Shown here one piece after another: positions 42,103 through 54,463 of a stretch of 64,000 nt of DNA; the stretch's first letter is position 1, and every line of letters starts with the position of its first letter. The notes under the pieces were generated by a model. The model saw nothing but the letters and a program-made list of their open reading frames with translations, had not been told where the DNA came from and did no database searches. The stretch comes from Nematostella vectensis. Its lineage: Eukaryota > Cnidaria > Anthozoa > Actiniaria > Edwardsiidae. A program made the position numbers and the translations under genes. The stretch lies in contig NC_064035.1 in NCBI RefSeq assembly GCF_932526225.1, positions 19,519,969 to 19,583,968 of the forward strand, given 5' to 3'.

Positions 42103-42138
42103 TATGATTAATTCAATACGTATGATTAATTCAATACG
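42103..42138. repeat. Perfect 18-bp tandem duplication
   Basis: TATGATTAATTCAATACG occurs twice head to tail, about 70 bases upstream of the LDAF1-like start codon. Confidence 0.95.
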
Positions 42139-42549
42139 TCAGAAATAGTTGTCATGTGAACCAATTATGTCTTCAGTTTGGCTAAGGATGTGTGTGACCA
42201 TGTTTGAAGAAAATAAATTTGCACTTTTTATTGAATAATTGTCGGGTGCCGAAAAATGTTTGCTTGTTACTCGTTCCATCGAATGGAAACCGCGCGCTGT
42301 TTGCTGCGCAGCGCAGTTCTGGGGACCGTTACCGTGGGTTACAGTGGCTCTCGCACACCCGAAAAAAAAAATCGAACGCACGACGAACAAATACCGACAA
42401 TAGGACGAGGCCATGCCGTGTCGCTCGGCCTATACGCGCTAGCCTGTGTAGCAAGCGAAAGGGAATGGAGAAAGAGACCGCGCGCATATCTGGAAGAAAA
42501 ACAAACAAACGAAGCAGCGCGTTCTGAATGGGATGTCATGTTCTGATCT

Positions 42550-42745
42550 CTACTGCAGAAAAGAAAAAAAGAGCACCGGACCCGCGAGTATTATTATCTG
42601 GTGCACCTCGTCAATTTCGAACATATGAAGAAACCATTGTCGTTTTAGGGAGGCTTTCTCCAGTGACTTAAGCTGATCAAAGTCACTGTTTTTCTCTTCT
42701 AAATACAATTCATAAAGTTTGCGAAGCACCTGCGGTACGGCAGCC
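42550..42745 (-). pseudogene. Coding-like fragment, family unknown
   Basis: After a TTTTTAG acceptor-like site the minus strand is open for ~65 codons to TAG at 42550. It encodes a plausible soluble helical peptide (LRKLYELYLEEKNSDFDQL, RQWFLHMFEIDEVHQ). The composition is protein-like, but no partner exon and no family were recognised. Could be a lone exon of an unseen gene or a relic. Confidence 0.3.
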
Positions 42746-42944
42746 CTAAAAATCGCAAGAATCGTGCAGGTTTTCCAAATAAGGAATATATTAGTTCCCT
42801 TATATGGAAGTGACCGCGTCCGGGAAAAACGACAATTTTTGGCTAAATTTTCTTAATATGTGCATGTGCGTGATTTTGCTAATGGGTGTACTTCGAATTT
42901 AAAAACGCTTGACAGCCTTTAGAGGTCAGCGCTATACAACCTAC

Positions 42945-43260
42945 AGGCTCCTACATGCGGTAGGAGCACTGAGTGTTAGTGTAAATTCGCTGATAATAAA
43001 CCAAGAATGTCCCTCTACTTTAGCTAAAATGTGCCTTGTTTGTGCACCGCGCTCTCCACGTTTGATCAGAAAACCCAGTCAAGTTACGTTGCGTAATCCG
43101 AGCTACTACCCCGTGGCGCGTGAACTGTCCCCGACGCGCTAGCCGAAACGAGCCCGACTGAGAAAAAAAAATAACTAAGTCGTTTAGCTAGGGACATTCG
43201 CGGTTTATTATCAGAATTTACATACATTAACAATCACTGTTCCTACCGCCCTCGTTCAGC
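42945..43260. mobile_element. Foldback MITE with ~75-bp inverted repeats
   Basis: The left arm (GGTAGGAGCACTGAGTGTTA ... GATAATAAACC ... GAATGTCCCT ... TTTAGCTAAA, to 43028) pairs with the right arm 43183-43255 at about 80% by eye. The centre contains CCCGTGGCGCGTGAACTGTC, which recurs inverted near 53740. Confidence 0.75.
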
Positions 43261-46200
43261 GCCAAGCTAGTCCCAGTCCCGCTCCACCCTAAGTCGTTGC
43301 AAGCAACAAACAGCAAAACATATCGAACTGTTAATCAAAACTCCGTTATCCAAGGCAAGAGTTCACAGGTAATTTACATATAGACTACTTAAATTATTGA
43401 ATTTTCTAGCCTCTAAATGAGGCTATGCAAGAATTGAGTTAATCGTACTTTAGATCGTACTCTTTGAATCAGCACTTTGCGATTTTAGTTCCGCTTTGCA
43501 GGTTGGGGTGTGTATACAAGGTAAAAGGACCACGACTAAAACTTATATGAGCTTAATAATATGAACTCAGTAGAAATCTAGTAAACGATGATGATGATGA
43601 TGATATTGTTAGTATTAATTTAATCTCTGCTTTGGTTCTTGAATTGTCTCGGTCAGCTTGGAAAGTTGGTAGTTGACAAACTTTGAGATAAAAACTTTAG
43701 GTACAAGTACAAAATCCAACTCCAACTGGACTTAAAGCAGAAATAGAAGTTAGTATAACAAATTATCTTACTTAAACTCAAATGGACAAGTCATAGCCAA
43801 AACACACGTAAAACAAATAGATAATTACTTAACACCAACTCAGTATACTAGTAAGGGAAATGTATCATTAGTTTGTGAGGCTGAATTACTGATAATCATT
43901 CTTGTGGGGTTTTGATTTTAAGATGTTGAGATGGGTGAAGGCACTCTAAAGCCCATTACCTTTCCCCTGAATGTGAAGCCACCATAGCCCTATAGCCAGT
44001 ATTTCATAAAGTATCAATGTTTAAACTGCAAATACTATTCAATAATTCAAATGTTTTGACTCATTACTGGGTAACTCTCAAACATCACTAACAGTCTTTG
44101 ATCAGTCAACAAGTTTTTATTATTTTTTACTAAACCTTTGCTCGCATTAAGAACTTCTACTACTTTATTTTCTCAATACCTTAAAGCAATCTCTATTTGA
44201 ATATCCCATTTATCTATTTTTTAAAGAGTGAGTATAGCCTTAAATTGTAGCACCTTTTTAACACCTTGTATTGTATGACATCAACACCTGATTGGCATGA
44301 AGCGTATTTGGCTGAAAATAATGTAAGTAATGCAATCTGTGTTAAGCTCTAGAAAAATAAAAGGGAGTGCACCCTTCAGCCCAAAATAAACAATTTATTT
44401 TTACTTTGAATATATTAATTGCAACTAGTGAGTGAATCTGGCAATCACTGGTCAGTCGTGGCTGACCCGGCGAATAATAAAATATAATAATATATGGTGA
44501 TACATATAAATGATTAAAACACTCATCAATATTCAATAGGCATGTTGGCCAATTGGATGTCATTCTTCAGACACGTGAATAGGCTTTATACCTAGCAATA
44601 CACCCAACAAATCTAAAGCACCGGAAGGGAATTGAAATCGTCTCCAGGGAAACATTGGGGTACAAAACAATGACAGGCTAACGAACATGAAACAATATAT
44701 AAAGCTATCATTACATCATGAAGGATTATATAAAACCCTCATGACGTAATAAAGCTTTATATAATATTGCATCCAGCAGATTTTGCAAATAAACAATGAC
44801 ATACGTTAGATCACAAACAGTAAAGTACTTTATTCCTAGTAAATAGCATAGTTTACAATCTACTTTATTGTATGATTTAGATACACTTTCATAAACAGAC
44901 TCCATAATCAAACAGTGTTCAAAAGTGACTTAGCTGTTTGGTAGTCCAAGAGTCCATTTGCCAGATGGCAGCTTCATTTTGCTCAGACAATCGCCTATTT
45001 CTTCTTTTTTCTAAGCCATTGTCACACTGTCTTTGACCATTTTCGACTCACATGATTATGTTCAAACTGAGAATAAAGAAAGTCAGAATGATTTAAAACC
45101 TGAATGAAACAGTATAAACACCGAGAACTTTATATGTACAGTACTAATCTTGGGTCATTTTGCTAAGCGAGTTGGACTGTGTTTCGTAATTAGATTGAAT
45201 AAAGTCCAGTTGCTAGTGTATAGAGGCTTCTCGGTGGATATTTTGTGCTGTCGGCCTTGTTTTTTAAAGATTTCAGTTTCCAATTATTTGACGTTTTTGT
45301 CCTTGACTAGTGCTTGACTAGCAAGTCAGTTTATGTAAAACTGCGTGCTGTTTGCCCGCGATCTAATGACGTTAGTTTTGTTTATTGTTCTACATGGTTT
45401 TTTACCAAATTCCGGTAGTCTTTTTAATGACAAATCAAAAGCTATTGTTTTTCTTTTCCATCGCGATTGATCAACATGCCTATTGAATATTGATGAGAAT
45501 TTTAAGCCATTCCAAACACTCGAAGATTGTGTTTTAAATAGTACATAAATGATGAATATATATAAGCAAAAAAATAAATATATAAATGAATGAATGAATA
45601 ATTTAACTTAAACAATGTAACTCCCATTATAAAATTTTCTACAACATTTATTCATTTATTTTTATTGAAAATTGACCCAATAGGGTAGGGTTTTTTACCC
45701 TCTCTGTCCAAAACGGCTACATATTTCAAGCTCCTCCGTCCTAAACCTTGGCTCAGGTGTATTTGGATCTTTTTGCAATTGCTTGTCCTTTGGTACTAAA
45801 CCATTTCTAATTCAACACTCACTAGTAAAACTTTTGTCCTATTCTAATTTGCTCTTATAACTAGGACATGAAAACCTCAATGAGGCAAGATGCATTCTTT
45901 TATTTTTTACTTTAATTGTGTGTATTTTTGGGCAAGGTTTTTTTTTTAATTCCATGCTTTCACTCAAATCTGTTGACTGGCTAGAGTGACTGGTGAAGGA
46001 GATGAGGTTGTTTTTGTATACTATTTTATCCAATTTTTTGAATCTCTTGTAATCAAGAAACAGTAAATTTCAGTTTGGGGTGAGGGGAGCTCATTCAATT
46101 CTTGGTTTTATTCCAAGTACTTCAGCTCTATACAAATAGTTGTCATATCATGGTCTTGAATTCAAACATGGAGGTGAAGGGACTGGAAATACAACTGCGC

Positions 46201-47064
46201 TCTGATTGGCTAATCACTTCATAACTTTCAGAACTCTACATGAAATAACCCACAAAATATCTTACTTGCTACAACATTATTTTAATTATGAGCAAGAGTA
46301 AGTTTGCCCTGCAATGTCTTGTGCTTAGGAGGGTGCTTATATTTAAAGGGACACTTGATTGTGAGACACTTGAAAGGGGTGCTAAATTCAAAGTGGGGCA
46401 CTTAAATGAGGGCTTAGCTTGGTGCTAAAGCAAGCATTTACAGTATCTTGTAAAATGAAATTGTTGGTTAAACCATTGACACCTCAACCATCTTGTACCG
46501 GCCGTGAGAAGTTCCACAACCCAAAAAAATTCATAAATGCAAAATTAACACAATAAGATCAAGATAGGCATCAGTCTAAGGGATAAGTTGTCTTGAAGTT
46601 ATGCATAATTCGTATGATTCCATGGAAACCAATTCCTTCGGTAGCGTAGAGGGAAATGCCAAATTGAAAACTTATTGTCTAGTGGAAAGAAATGGTTTTC
46701 TCCTTCTTGTTGTACCTCTGTAAATTGATAATGTCATATCGTCTGATCATGACAGGGCCGTAGCGGACATCAAACTGGAGGCACGATACAAGGGTGAAAG
46801 AAAACTCGAGGGGGCACAGCCACGCTCCTACTGGTTATTCCTTTTATAATTTCTAGAGAAAAGAACTGGGGGACACGACACCTCCCCCCCCCGGCCCTTA
46901 AGGGGCTTACGGTGCTGCATGAGACTTGAACTATCTTGCATAACTATGATAATGTAAGGCTGATCTAAAGTTGTTCCCACATAAAAAGCCTCTATGATAT
47001 TTTTTTGAACGATATCTATTCGTCTTTTCTCAGATTGGCAACTGTCAGTGAACACGTACTCAAG
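43261..47064. other. Intergenic stretch
   Basis: No gene recognised on either strand in 3.8 kb. Contents: a (GAT)n run near 43588, a 57-bp imperfect palindrome at 44701-44757 (AAAGCT...ATTACATCATGA / TCATGACGTAAT...AGCTTT), and short open frames without family features. A TTTTCTCAG acceptor at 47027-47035 suggests a 5' UTR intron of the next gene. Confidence 0.5.
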
Positions 47065-50000
47065 ATGTCTGAGATCATTGACTGCATGGTGTGGGTTGTG
47101 CAGAAGACCTGCTGGAGCATGTGGAAGTTCACAGAGTTTTTAGGATTACGCATTCTCGACCTGTTTGGGTTGATATTTAACACGTTGGCTTGTTTAACGG
47201 TCATCCGACTGCCTTGTATGGTCCGACAATTTGCCGAAATGGATTCAATGTGGGAATGGCGATCCATAGGATTTTTACAATTTTTCATATTTCTCATTGA
47301 TATTCCTGTCATTATTATGGGCCTGATTTCAATAGCGATAACGTTCGGTGTCATTCTCATACCATTCTTCATCAAGCTGAATGAAGAGGACGTCAAATGT
47401 GACTACTGTACAAAAAAGGGTAACCTTTACTTTGGAGGGTTTAAGTTGCGAGGCATAGTCATTTCGTATTTCTTTCGTTTGATGTGCGATATTTTCTGTT
47501 TGCCTCTTGGTCTTATTTGCTTTTTCTCGTGGAGGCACAAAACCTTCGTAAGGGAAATAAAAGAAAGTAAGGATTGGGAAAGTATGGCTTGGAGAAAAGT
47601 CAGTATAATCCAGTTTCTGAATTTACTTCTTGACATTCCTTGTCTCCTTATTTGGCTTGTCGTCATGGTTACGTGGCGTGCACCATTAGCAATTGTTAGA
47701 GTGAAGAACTATGATTCTGGCGACAAGAAGTGGGACATAATCAGACTTGAAGCATTTCGCCAATTTGCGTTTCTCTTCGCCGACGTCTTCTTCATCGTGC
47801 TGTTTCTCATAACTATGGTGACTTGGAGGGGTCCTTTGATGCTGCATGCATTGTGTCACGCCGAAGATGATGAGGGGGATATCGATGAATGGACCTACAA
47901 GACCATTGTTGCTTACCAGGCGGGACTTATCATAGTGGACATACCTTGCATTATTTGTGCCTTCATTGTCTTTGTGACTTTGTGGCGCGTGCCAAGTTTT
48001 GTTAGGCACTGCAAGAAAAATGAGTGGAAGTTACGGAAGAATTGCTTGAGACAGTTTGCTCTATTAGCAAGAGATGTTGGCTTGTTGCTGCTAAACATAA
48101 TCTGTCTTGTTCTAACCATAGTCTGCTTATTGACACTTTGGCGGGCATACCCACTTCTTCGCGATTTACGGAAGTACTTCAAGCAAAGGTCTCATGTAAA
48201 GTTGGAGGACAGCACCGGGAATGTTGAGACGGGAGAAGGGCCCAATGCTCGTCAAGCTCGAAAAGCAATGAAATCTAAAAAAGCCCGATTCACATGGAAA
48301 ATTCGCTTTGCTGCATTTAAACACTTCATGTTCCTGTTTATTGACATTCCTGCTATAGCAGCGTCGTTTATTATCCTCGCTACTGTTGTCCGCCTCCCAA
48401 AACTGCTCTCGAAACTTATTCAGGCTGGTAACTTCTATATGGAATTTTCGATGATTGTTTTCACGCAACTTGGCAAATTGGTAGTCGACTTGGTGTTCCT
48501 CCTTCTGTTTATCGTGTTGATGATATTGAGGCCGATTCAGTCTTGGGTTCATCTACTGGAAGACGAGGATCATCGTCGTTGCCGAGAGCTGCGGTTTTAC
48601 ATGCAATGGGTTCCCGACATACTGAACAAACGCCACCAAATGTACAGAGAAGTGGAGGAGGTCTTCTCGTCTTGCCTCAAGGAAAAGAAACTTGTGCGAG
48701 ATGTCAGAACAAGATTATCACTTGTGAATGCGGAGTTCCTTAAGGATCTACAGTGGGTCCGTGACAAGGTCAAGAAGCACGAGCTAGATGAAGAGTATGG
48801 TCACTTGATCCATGTGGTACAATTCTACGAAGGCAAGAGGGCTTACAAGATGTCAAGGCTGTATGAGTGTGAACTAAACTACCTTCGACGTCCAAACATA
48901 GCTGCTCATAATCAGAATCTCGCAAAGTTCAAAAATGAAATGTTACGACTTGAGTCTCAAATCGGCTCTGCAATTCGGGCTGTTGAAGAGTTCCAGGTTC
49001 CCAAAGTACCGCTCTGGGTCGAGGAATGTGGGCTTCGCACACGCACGCGCAGAGAAACCCAGCGTGTGTTGGTCAAATGTCTTCCAAGTGGAAGATTCCT
49101 GAACACAATCCTTATTATCCTCAACCTCATTCTAATCTACCGTGGTCCTGCACTCATTGTTGACCTGTACCGTCGATGGTATGATCGTAGAAAGATAGTG
49201 TTTGATTCCCTCCGCGAATATCTAAAGGACTTTCTCACTGTGTTAATTATCATCCTGGTCATCTTTTCATTGTACAGGGCTCCCTTTCTCTTAGTGGAAA
49301 TCGGCAATGACGTTGTTATGAAGAGAAGCTGGAAAGCAGTAAGAAAGACAGTAAGGCGATACCCACCACAACTAGGCCAGGACTTGGTTGAGTTTTTCTT
49401 GATGCTGTTCAGCTGGGAAACAGTGAGATTCACCTTCACTGCAATTCTATTTGGAATCCTCATGCCTGCCCATCTGTTCCTGACGGTAATGAAGTTCCTG
49501 TTCGGTAAGGGATGCTGTGCCATATGGTGGACCATCGTCTCATATGTTGCATTCCTAGGATTCCCATTCCTTTTGTCATATAACTTAGCGCAGATGATGG
49601 TTACAAGTGGACAAGGATCGGCTGTACCCATCGCAATCGGGGTGTTCTTCGCCTTTTTAATGCTCTTCCTCGTACTCGCCGCAGTTCTTACATTCCGAAA
49701 TCGCGAGGAGAGTTTCTCGGTTCGACCCAAAGGGTACGACTACGTGCGGTTTAACTGGTCCAACGCCCATGTCATTATATTTGAGATCGTGGAGTTTCTC
49801 CAGTTGCTGTCACTGGTGTTCATTGTCGCGGATACGCCTATGTATGGCTCAGGTATACTCAGAGAAGCATCGAGGTATTTATTGCTCGACTTCGCCACAT
49901 TAGAGGTCAAGTTCTGGTTGGCGACTGTTTTGTTCGTCTGCTGGTTCTTTGTCTGCGGATTGCCTGTTATATTAGAGCAAGTTGTCGGGTCTTTCGACGA

Positions 50001-52338
50001 AGGCACGTTCGCCAAGCAAGTCTCTTGGTCTCTTCTGGTGTCGCTTTTGAGTAATACGTTGTTTGTGACAGTAATTGAGAGTTTTCTGTCATTCGTTGCA
50101 TGTAGCTACAACGTCGCATGCCCCAGGAACAACTCGAACCACACAATAAACACCTCCTTATTGCTCCATAACGCACCGGTCAATGCTTCCACACCGCACT
50201 GCGCAAGTGCAATCTTGATCGACGACCCTCGCATTGAATGCTGGGCAGGTGACCACAGGGGTACCGCAGTGTTCGGACTTCTGGCTCTAGTTTGGTACGC
50301 GACTACGTCAATTATTTTCGGCTCTCGTTACGGCGACTCTGACCACCCGAGTCAAGACCTCAAGTTTTCTCCAATCTACAACGTGTTCATTAACTTTGCT
50401 AAGGCAGTGATGGTAGGCGTGACAATTCTTGCAGTCACCCGCCCTTATCTCGTGTTTGGCCTGCTGATTTTTCTCAACGTGTGCGCGCTGCTATTCACGT
50501 TGGCCTTCAACAGGGCAGTGGGGTTTAGCTTGTCTAACTCATTTGTGCTCGTGTTATGGCGTTCCGTCACATTTGTCTGTTCTGCGATTGCAGCCGTATC
50601 CGCTATTATCGCATTCATGATAAACGATCACGAATCTTATATACCCCTGGGCATATTCCTCGGAGGCACCCTACTTGTGCTAGTAGTAGCTATAGTCGTA
50701 TCGGTATTGCGTGTGGTTCGGAGGGTTTTTACTCCAGTGGAACAGCAACGCAAGGAATTCAGAGCGCAACTACAGAGCCTTGAAGCAAGACTCTCACAGG
50801 AAAACCAAATGGTTAACTCGTGGTCGAAACGGACGAAACAGTGGAAGCGATTGGTAAAGAATGTATACGAGGCACAAAAGAACGACGAGCAACTGGCGGA
50901 CCGTCATGCAATGTTTGAGTTTCCTGAGGAGATTCTACCTCCTCCAGATCAAGACGCATACGACTTCCAGCCTCCTCCTCTTCCAGTCGAGAATCACGGT
51001 CCTCTTACTGAGGGGATCCCTGACGAGGCCGAGCTTCCCCCACCTCCTAACTACCAGGATCTATTCCCACACATCATGGGGCCCTATGGTCCCGTCGAGC
51101 CTCCTTCCTATTCAGAGCTAGGGCCACCTCCTGCTTACTCTCCAAGCGATATCCCCTCTTCAGAGCCCCAGTATGAGCATAAGAGTCACTCATCAGAGGG
51201 CGTGGCAAGTGATTTGGGACTAGGGCTTGAGACAGTGCCTTTATATGAGGTAAGACAATTGAGAGCATACAGCTCAAATGTAGTGAATGTCAGAATCCCA
51301 TACAAAAATACCCGCGAGTACAAGAAGCTTCCTTTTTGGAATTAGCTTAAAAACATGTTCTTGTCTAAATTGTTGTTTATATAATGCTGCCCTCGGGTGG
51401 TTTCGCCTGCCCCTTTTAGCAAACCGTGATATGTTGTGTTACTGCATTACTAAAAGATATTTGATGTTTCACAGGGGAGTGATGCATATCAGGGCGCACC
51501 TTATGACAGCGTCCTCTTCCTGGAATCTCATCTTGACGCGCCCTCACGGCCTTCCCGGGAGGCTGACCCGGTCCTGGGGATGGAGTGCAATGGCAAAAAT
51601 CTCCTCCTTGCGCTGGAGCAGAACATTCATTATTCCGCATTCTCCTACGCCTTCATCGCGCAACTTCCGGTTTGGCGATCCACCGTCGCATGCGCTAATT
51701 GGACAAGGCTTCTTGAGTGTCTGCGTACCCTGAAGGCCGGTCTGACCGGGAATTTCAATTCCCCCACGTCCATTGACGTGTCCTGTGCCGATATAAGTGT
51801 TTTGATTCACCGTCTCGCGCCAGATCCCGACCGTGAGCAACCTCCTGTCTTTGTCCCAGAATCACGTGACCCTGAAGTAATAAGAGCCCAGTCTGACGCG
51901 GAGAGGTCCCGACTTCTAGAAGATGTATCTTGTATGGAGCAGTTCGGGGAGAAGTGGGCAGCAGTGCTGGATAAAGTTCTTCCAACCAAGCCGGTGTTTC
52001 GAAAGTGCTACTGGGACGACAGCGAAGGAAGGGCGTTCGAGATTCATTTGCGTCGTGCTATCAAAGGCACAATTGTCAGCGTCGGGCCCCGAGGAGTAAA
52101 GCTCGCCAAGGGGGCCTCACTGCAGATACCTAAGGTTGTGAAAGGACAATTTGTCACTCCAGATACTGTGACATTCTCCAAAGGCTGTGAGCCGAAAGGC
52201 AGTAAAGGCCCAGTCGCAGTGTTGGTGAAAGAGCTTGGAATCCTGGAAACGGAATCCAAGACTTATATCACCACGCAAGGAAAGAGGCTGGCGTATGACA
52301 AAGCCTTGGACTGTCTGCACGAGGTGGACTGGAGGTGA
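47065..52338 (+). CDS. Large multi-pass membrane protein with repeated DIP...WRxP modules
   Basis: Exon 47065-51249 (1395 codons) splices at GAG|GTAAGA to 51475-52338 in phase 0, giving 1682 residues. Residues 1-500 hold about nine copies of a ~50-residue module: basic/aromatic lead-in, Q-F-x-x-L-x-x-D-I-P, ~15 hydrophobic residues, then T-W-R-x-P (e.g. TWRAP 203, TWRGP 253, LWRVP 306, degenerate VRLP 442). After a soluble helical segment (~505-650) come two more (YRGP 692, YRAP 737), then ~9 conventional membrane helices to ~1215, with one loop carrying four N-glycosylation sequons (N1022-N1040). The tail has PPNY 1327, PPSY 1346 and PPAY 1355, which are WW/NEDD4-type ligands. The C-terminal exon encodes a ~287-residue soluble region of unknown fold. 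Family not recognised. If the last intron is retained the protein ends at 51345 (1427 residues). Met 47065 was chosen as the first ATG after the probable acceptor. Confidence 0.85.
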
Positions 52339-52719
52339 TAAACTTATTATCAATAATAAAAGAACAGATGATACCATGGGAAGTTCATGGAGCGAGAACG
52401 TCCTATACCCTGGAGACTGAGAACTCAGACGTGTTAAGGGTCTTCAGTGCTTCGACCAAAACCGCACATATTTTAATATTTAAAAATATCTTTGTTCGAG
52501 AGGACACCCAGAAGAGTTTAAGGGCTTTGGAGGTGTTTTTAAGTGTCTTTAGAACCTCGACCGATAGTGTCGAGCGCGCTGTTTTGGGTGCCCTGGTTTA
52601 GAAGCTTTAGAAAGTTGTAGATAGTTAAATTTTGTATAACATCAAAGTTAAATTTATATTTTTTAAATGGAAATTAACGCGAACATAGCCAGCGTATTAT
52701 TGTTAATTGTTATCTCTAA

Positions 52720-52725
52720 ATAAAT
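52720..52725 (+). promoter_or_regulatory. Polyadenylation signal candidate
   Basis: AATAAA about 380 bases after the stop of the multi-pass membrane protein. Another hexamer at 52355 lies only 17 bases after the stop and is less likely. Confidence 0.4.
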
Positions 52726-53416
52726 AATTCGCAATAAGTAAACCTTCGGACTATGCACCTTATGAATATAAACAATGAGATCGAATTTATACGGGTCGAG
52801 TGATCAGTGTTACAGAAGTGTGATGTGTGTGCGAAAATGCCAATTTATCATGGAATTATGGAATTAACAATAAATACAAATTAAACACGAGTTTGTCCCT
52901 GTTTGACAGGGAGGGTGGGGATATGGCGGGGGGCGTAAGGGTTTGCGGTGATGCGGTTTTGCCTTAAAGAATGGCGATCACCCACTCCTATGTTATTGTT
53001 TATCATCGAAAAAACAGTGGTTTATTCGCAAGGAAACTCCTAAATTATAATCTAAGAATGAACTCTGATATTTTATTCACTATATTTGATTGGAAATGTC
53101 TTGGTTACTTGTTTGAATTAGCCGATGGAAATGGATGCTTTGTGTGACTCTCCATTGAGCGGGAGCATAAGATGGCGGCATGACTGGTCTTCTGTCTGGC
53201 GCGGTTTTTCGGTTTTCGTATTTTATTTCGCGGTTCCTTGGTTTCTCTAGATTGTGCGTTTTTCTGTGCAGTTTTGCACCCCCCTTACGCCCCCCCCCTC
53301 ACCAAAGACCCTTGGAACTTCCTTTCTCCTGTGTCATTAGCTGCAAACTTCCTTTCTCCCGTGTCATTAGCTTGACAGATGCAAGTTTAGATTTCACGGA
53401 CCGCCTGTGTTAGCAG

Positions 53417-53436
53417 CCCCCCCCCCCCCCCCCCCC
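53417..53436 (+). repeat. Poly(C) tract, 20 bases
   Basis: C-run followed by a short CA run and A-run. Confidence 0.95.
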
Positions 53437-53689
53437 ACACACACACAAAAAAAAAACAGGAAAATGTGTTCCCGAAAACGTTTTTTTTCTTATCATGCGC
53501 TCAACAATTTCCGTCCGCTCTACTTTCCGCGAAATGAGAGTAATAGAAATGATACCATCGACATTTTCGCGATTTCGCATAAATTCGCGCTAGAAAGTAA
53601 AATGCTCAAAGCGAAAAATACGAGCTTGTTGCCCCTCCCGAATGGTCTTTCAAATTTGTTGGAGACTTGCTAACCGGACAGCAGGGGGT

Positions 53690-53822
53690 GCACAAAAATG
53701 AAATAATTTTTGGCTAGGGCGTCGGGGACAGTTCGCGCGCCACGGGAGTAGCTCGATTACGCAAGGGTTTCCTAGCAACAAGCGCGTTGCCTAACAATTA
53801 CTGCCCCTACAGCCCTTGCAAG
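53690..53822 (-). repeat. Relative of the 42945-43260 MITE, opposite orientation
   Basis: On the minus strand it carries GTAGGGGCAGTAATTGTTA, then GCGTAATCGAGCTACTCCCG and GAACTGTCCCCGACG, matching elements of 42945-43260 in the same order. Confidence 0.65.
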
Positions 53823-54463
53823 ACCACCTCGGATAGATAGAGCTCTCCGCCGCCAACTCGATGAAAGCACCTTTATTTTCTTGTGACCCTGGATGCCAGA
53901 GGTTCAAAAAAAAAAATTCAAGCCGAGAGAATGGAGAGTAGACATTACAGGAAAACGTGACGTGACGCTTCAAATATGCCTTTTACATCGAATAAGGCGG
54001 AGAATTCATCTGAGTACTTAGTAACTAATAGCAAACAAAATATCAAGTGCGACTTTTTTTAAATTGATGCAACTTCTTGTAAAGTGTCATTGAAATTTAA
54101 GTTTTTGTCCCTGAACTGATGATACACAGGGCAATGATGATCAAGGAAAAATTATCTTAAAAAGCAATAGACCATGATAGCCAAAATCTGGTCATGTGCA
54201 ATTCGGCCTCAAGTTATTTGTGTTTTGAAAATCAGTCCGCAATACACGGAACCTATAGCCATTGTAAGAAATTGTGTCCTTCTCTCTATATCTGGAATTG
54301 CGCGTTTTCCAGGTTTTTCCGTCATGTCATCGGGAGACTATGGAAAGCGGACTTTCAGCCTCTATCCCAGGGATGCGGGAACGGATTTTCTCAACACAGG
54401 GAACCCGAAACCTTCCAGTCTGTTACACCCCCTGCCCTATTAGGAAGAAGCCGGCTTTCCAAA

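Larger units (their letters stand above)
52726..54463. other. Intergenic and OXSR1 promoter region
   Basis: No gene recognised. Contents: AAGATGGCGGC near 53170 (YY1-type motif without a following frame), duplicated CTTCCTTTCTCC(C/T)GTGTCATTAG at 53318 and 53348, poly(C) at 53417-53436, and a repeat at 53690-53822. Confidence 0.5.

Noticed and set aside
42204-42546. Overlapping frames of ~100 codons upstream of LDAF1-like gene
   Set aside because: Several frames on both strands are open over the same short GC-richer stretch and none has recognisable motifs; likely promoter or 5' flank.
49137-49730. 197-codon minus-strand frame within the module protein
   Set aside because: Antisense shadow of a long conserved-looking coding exon.
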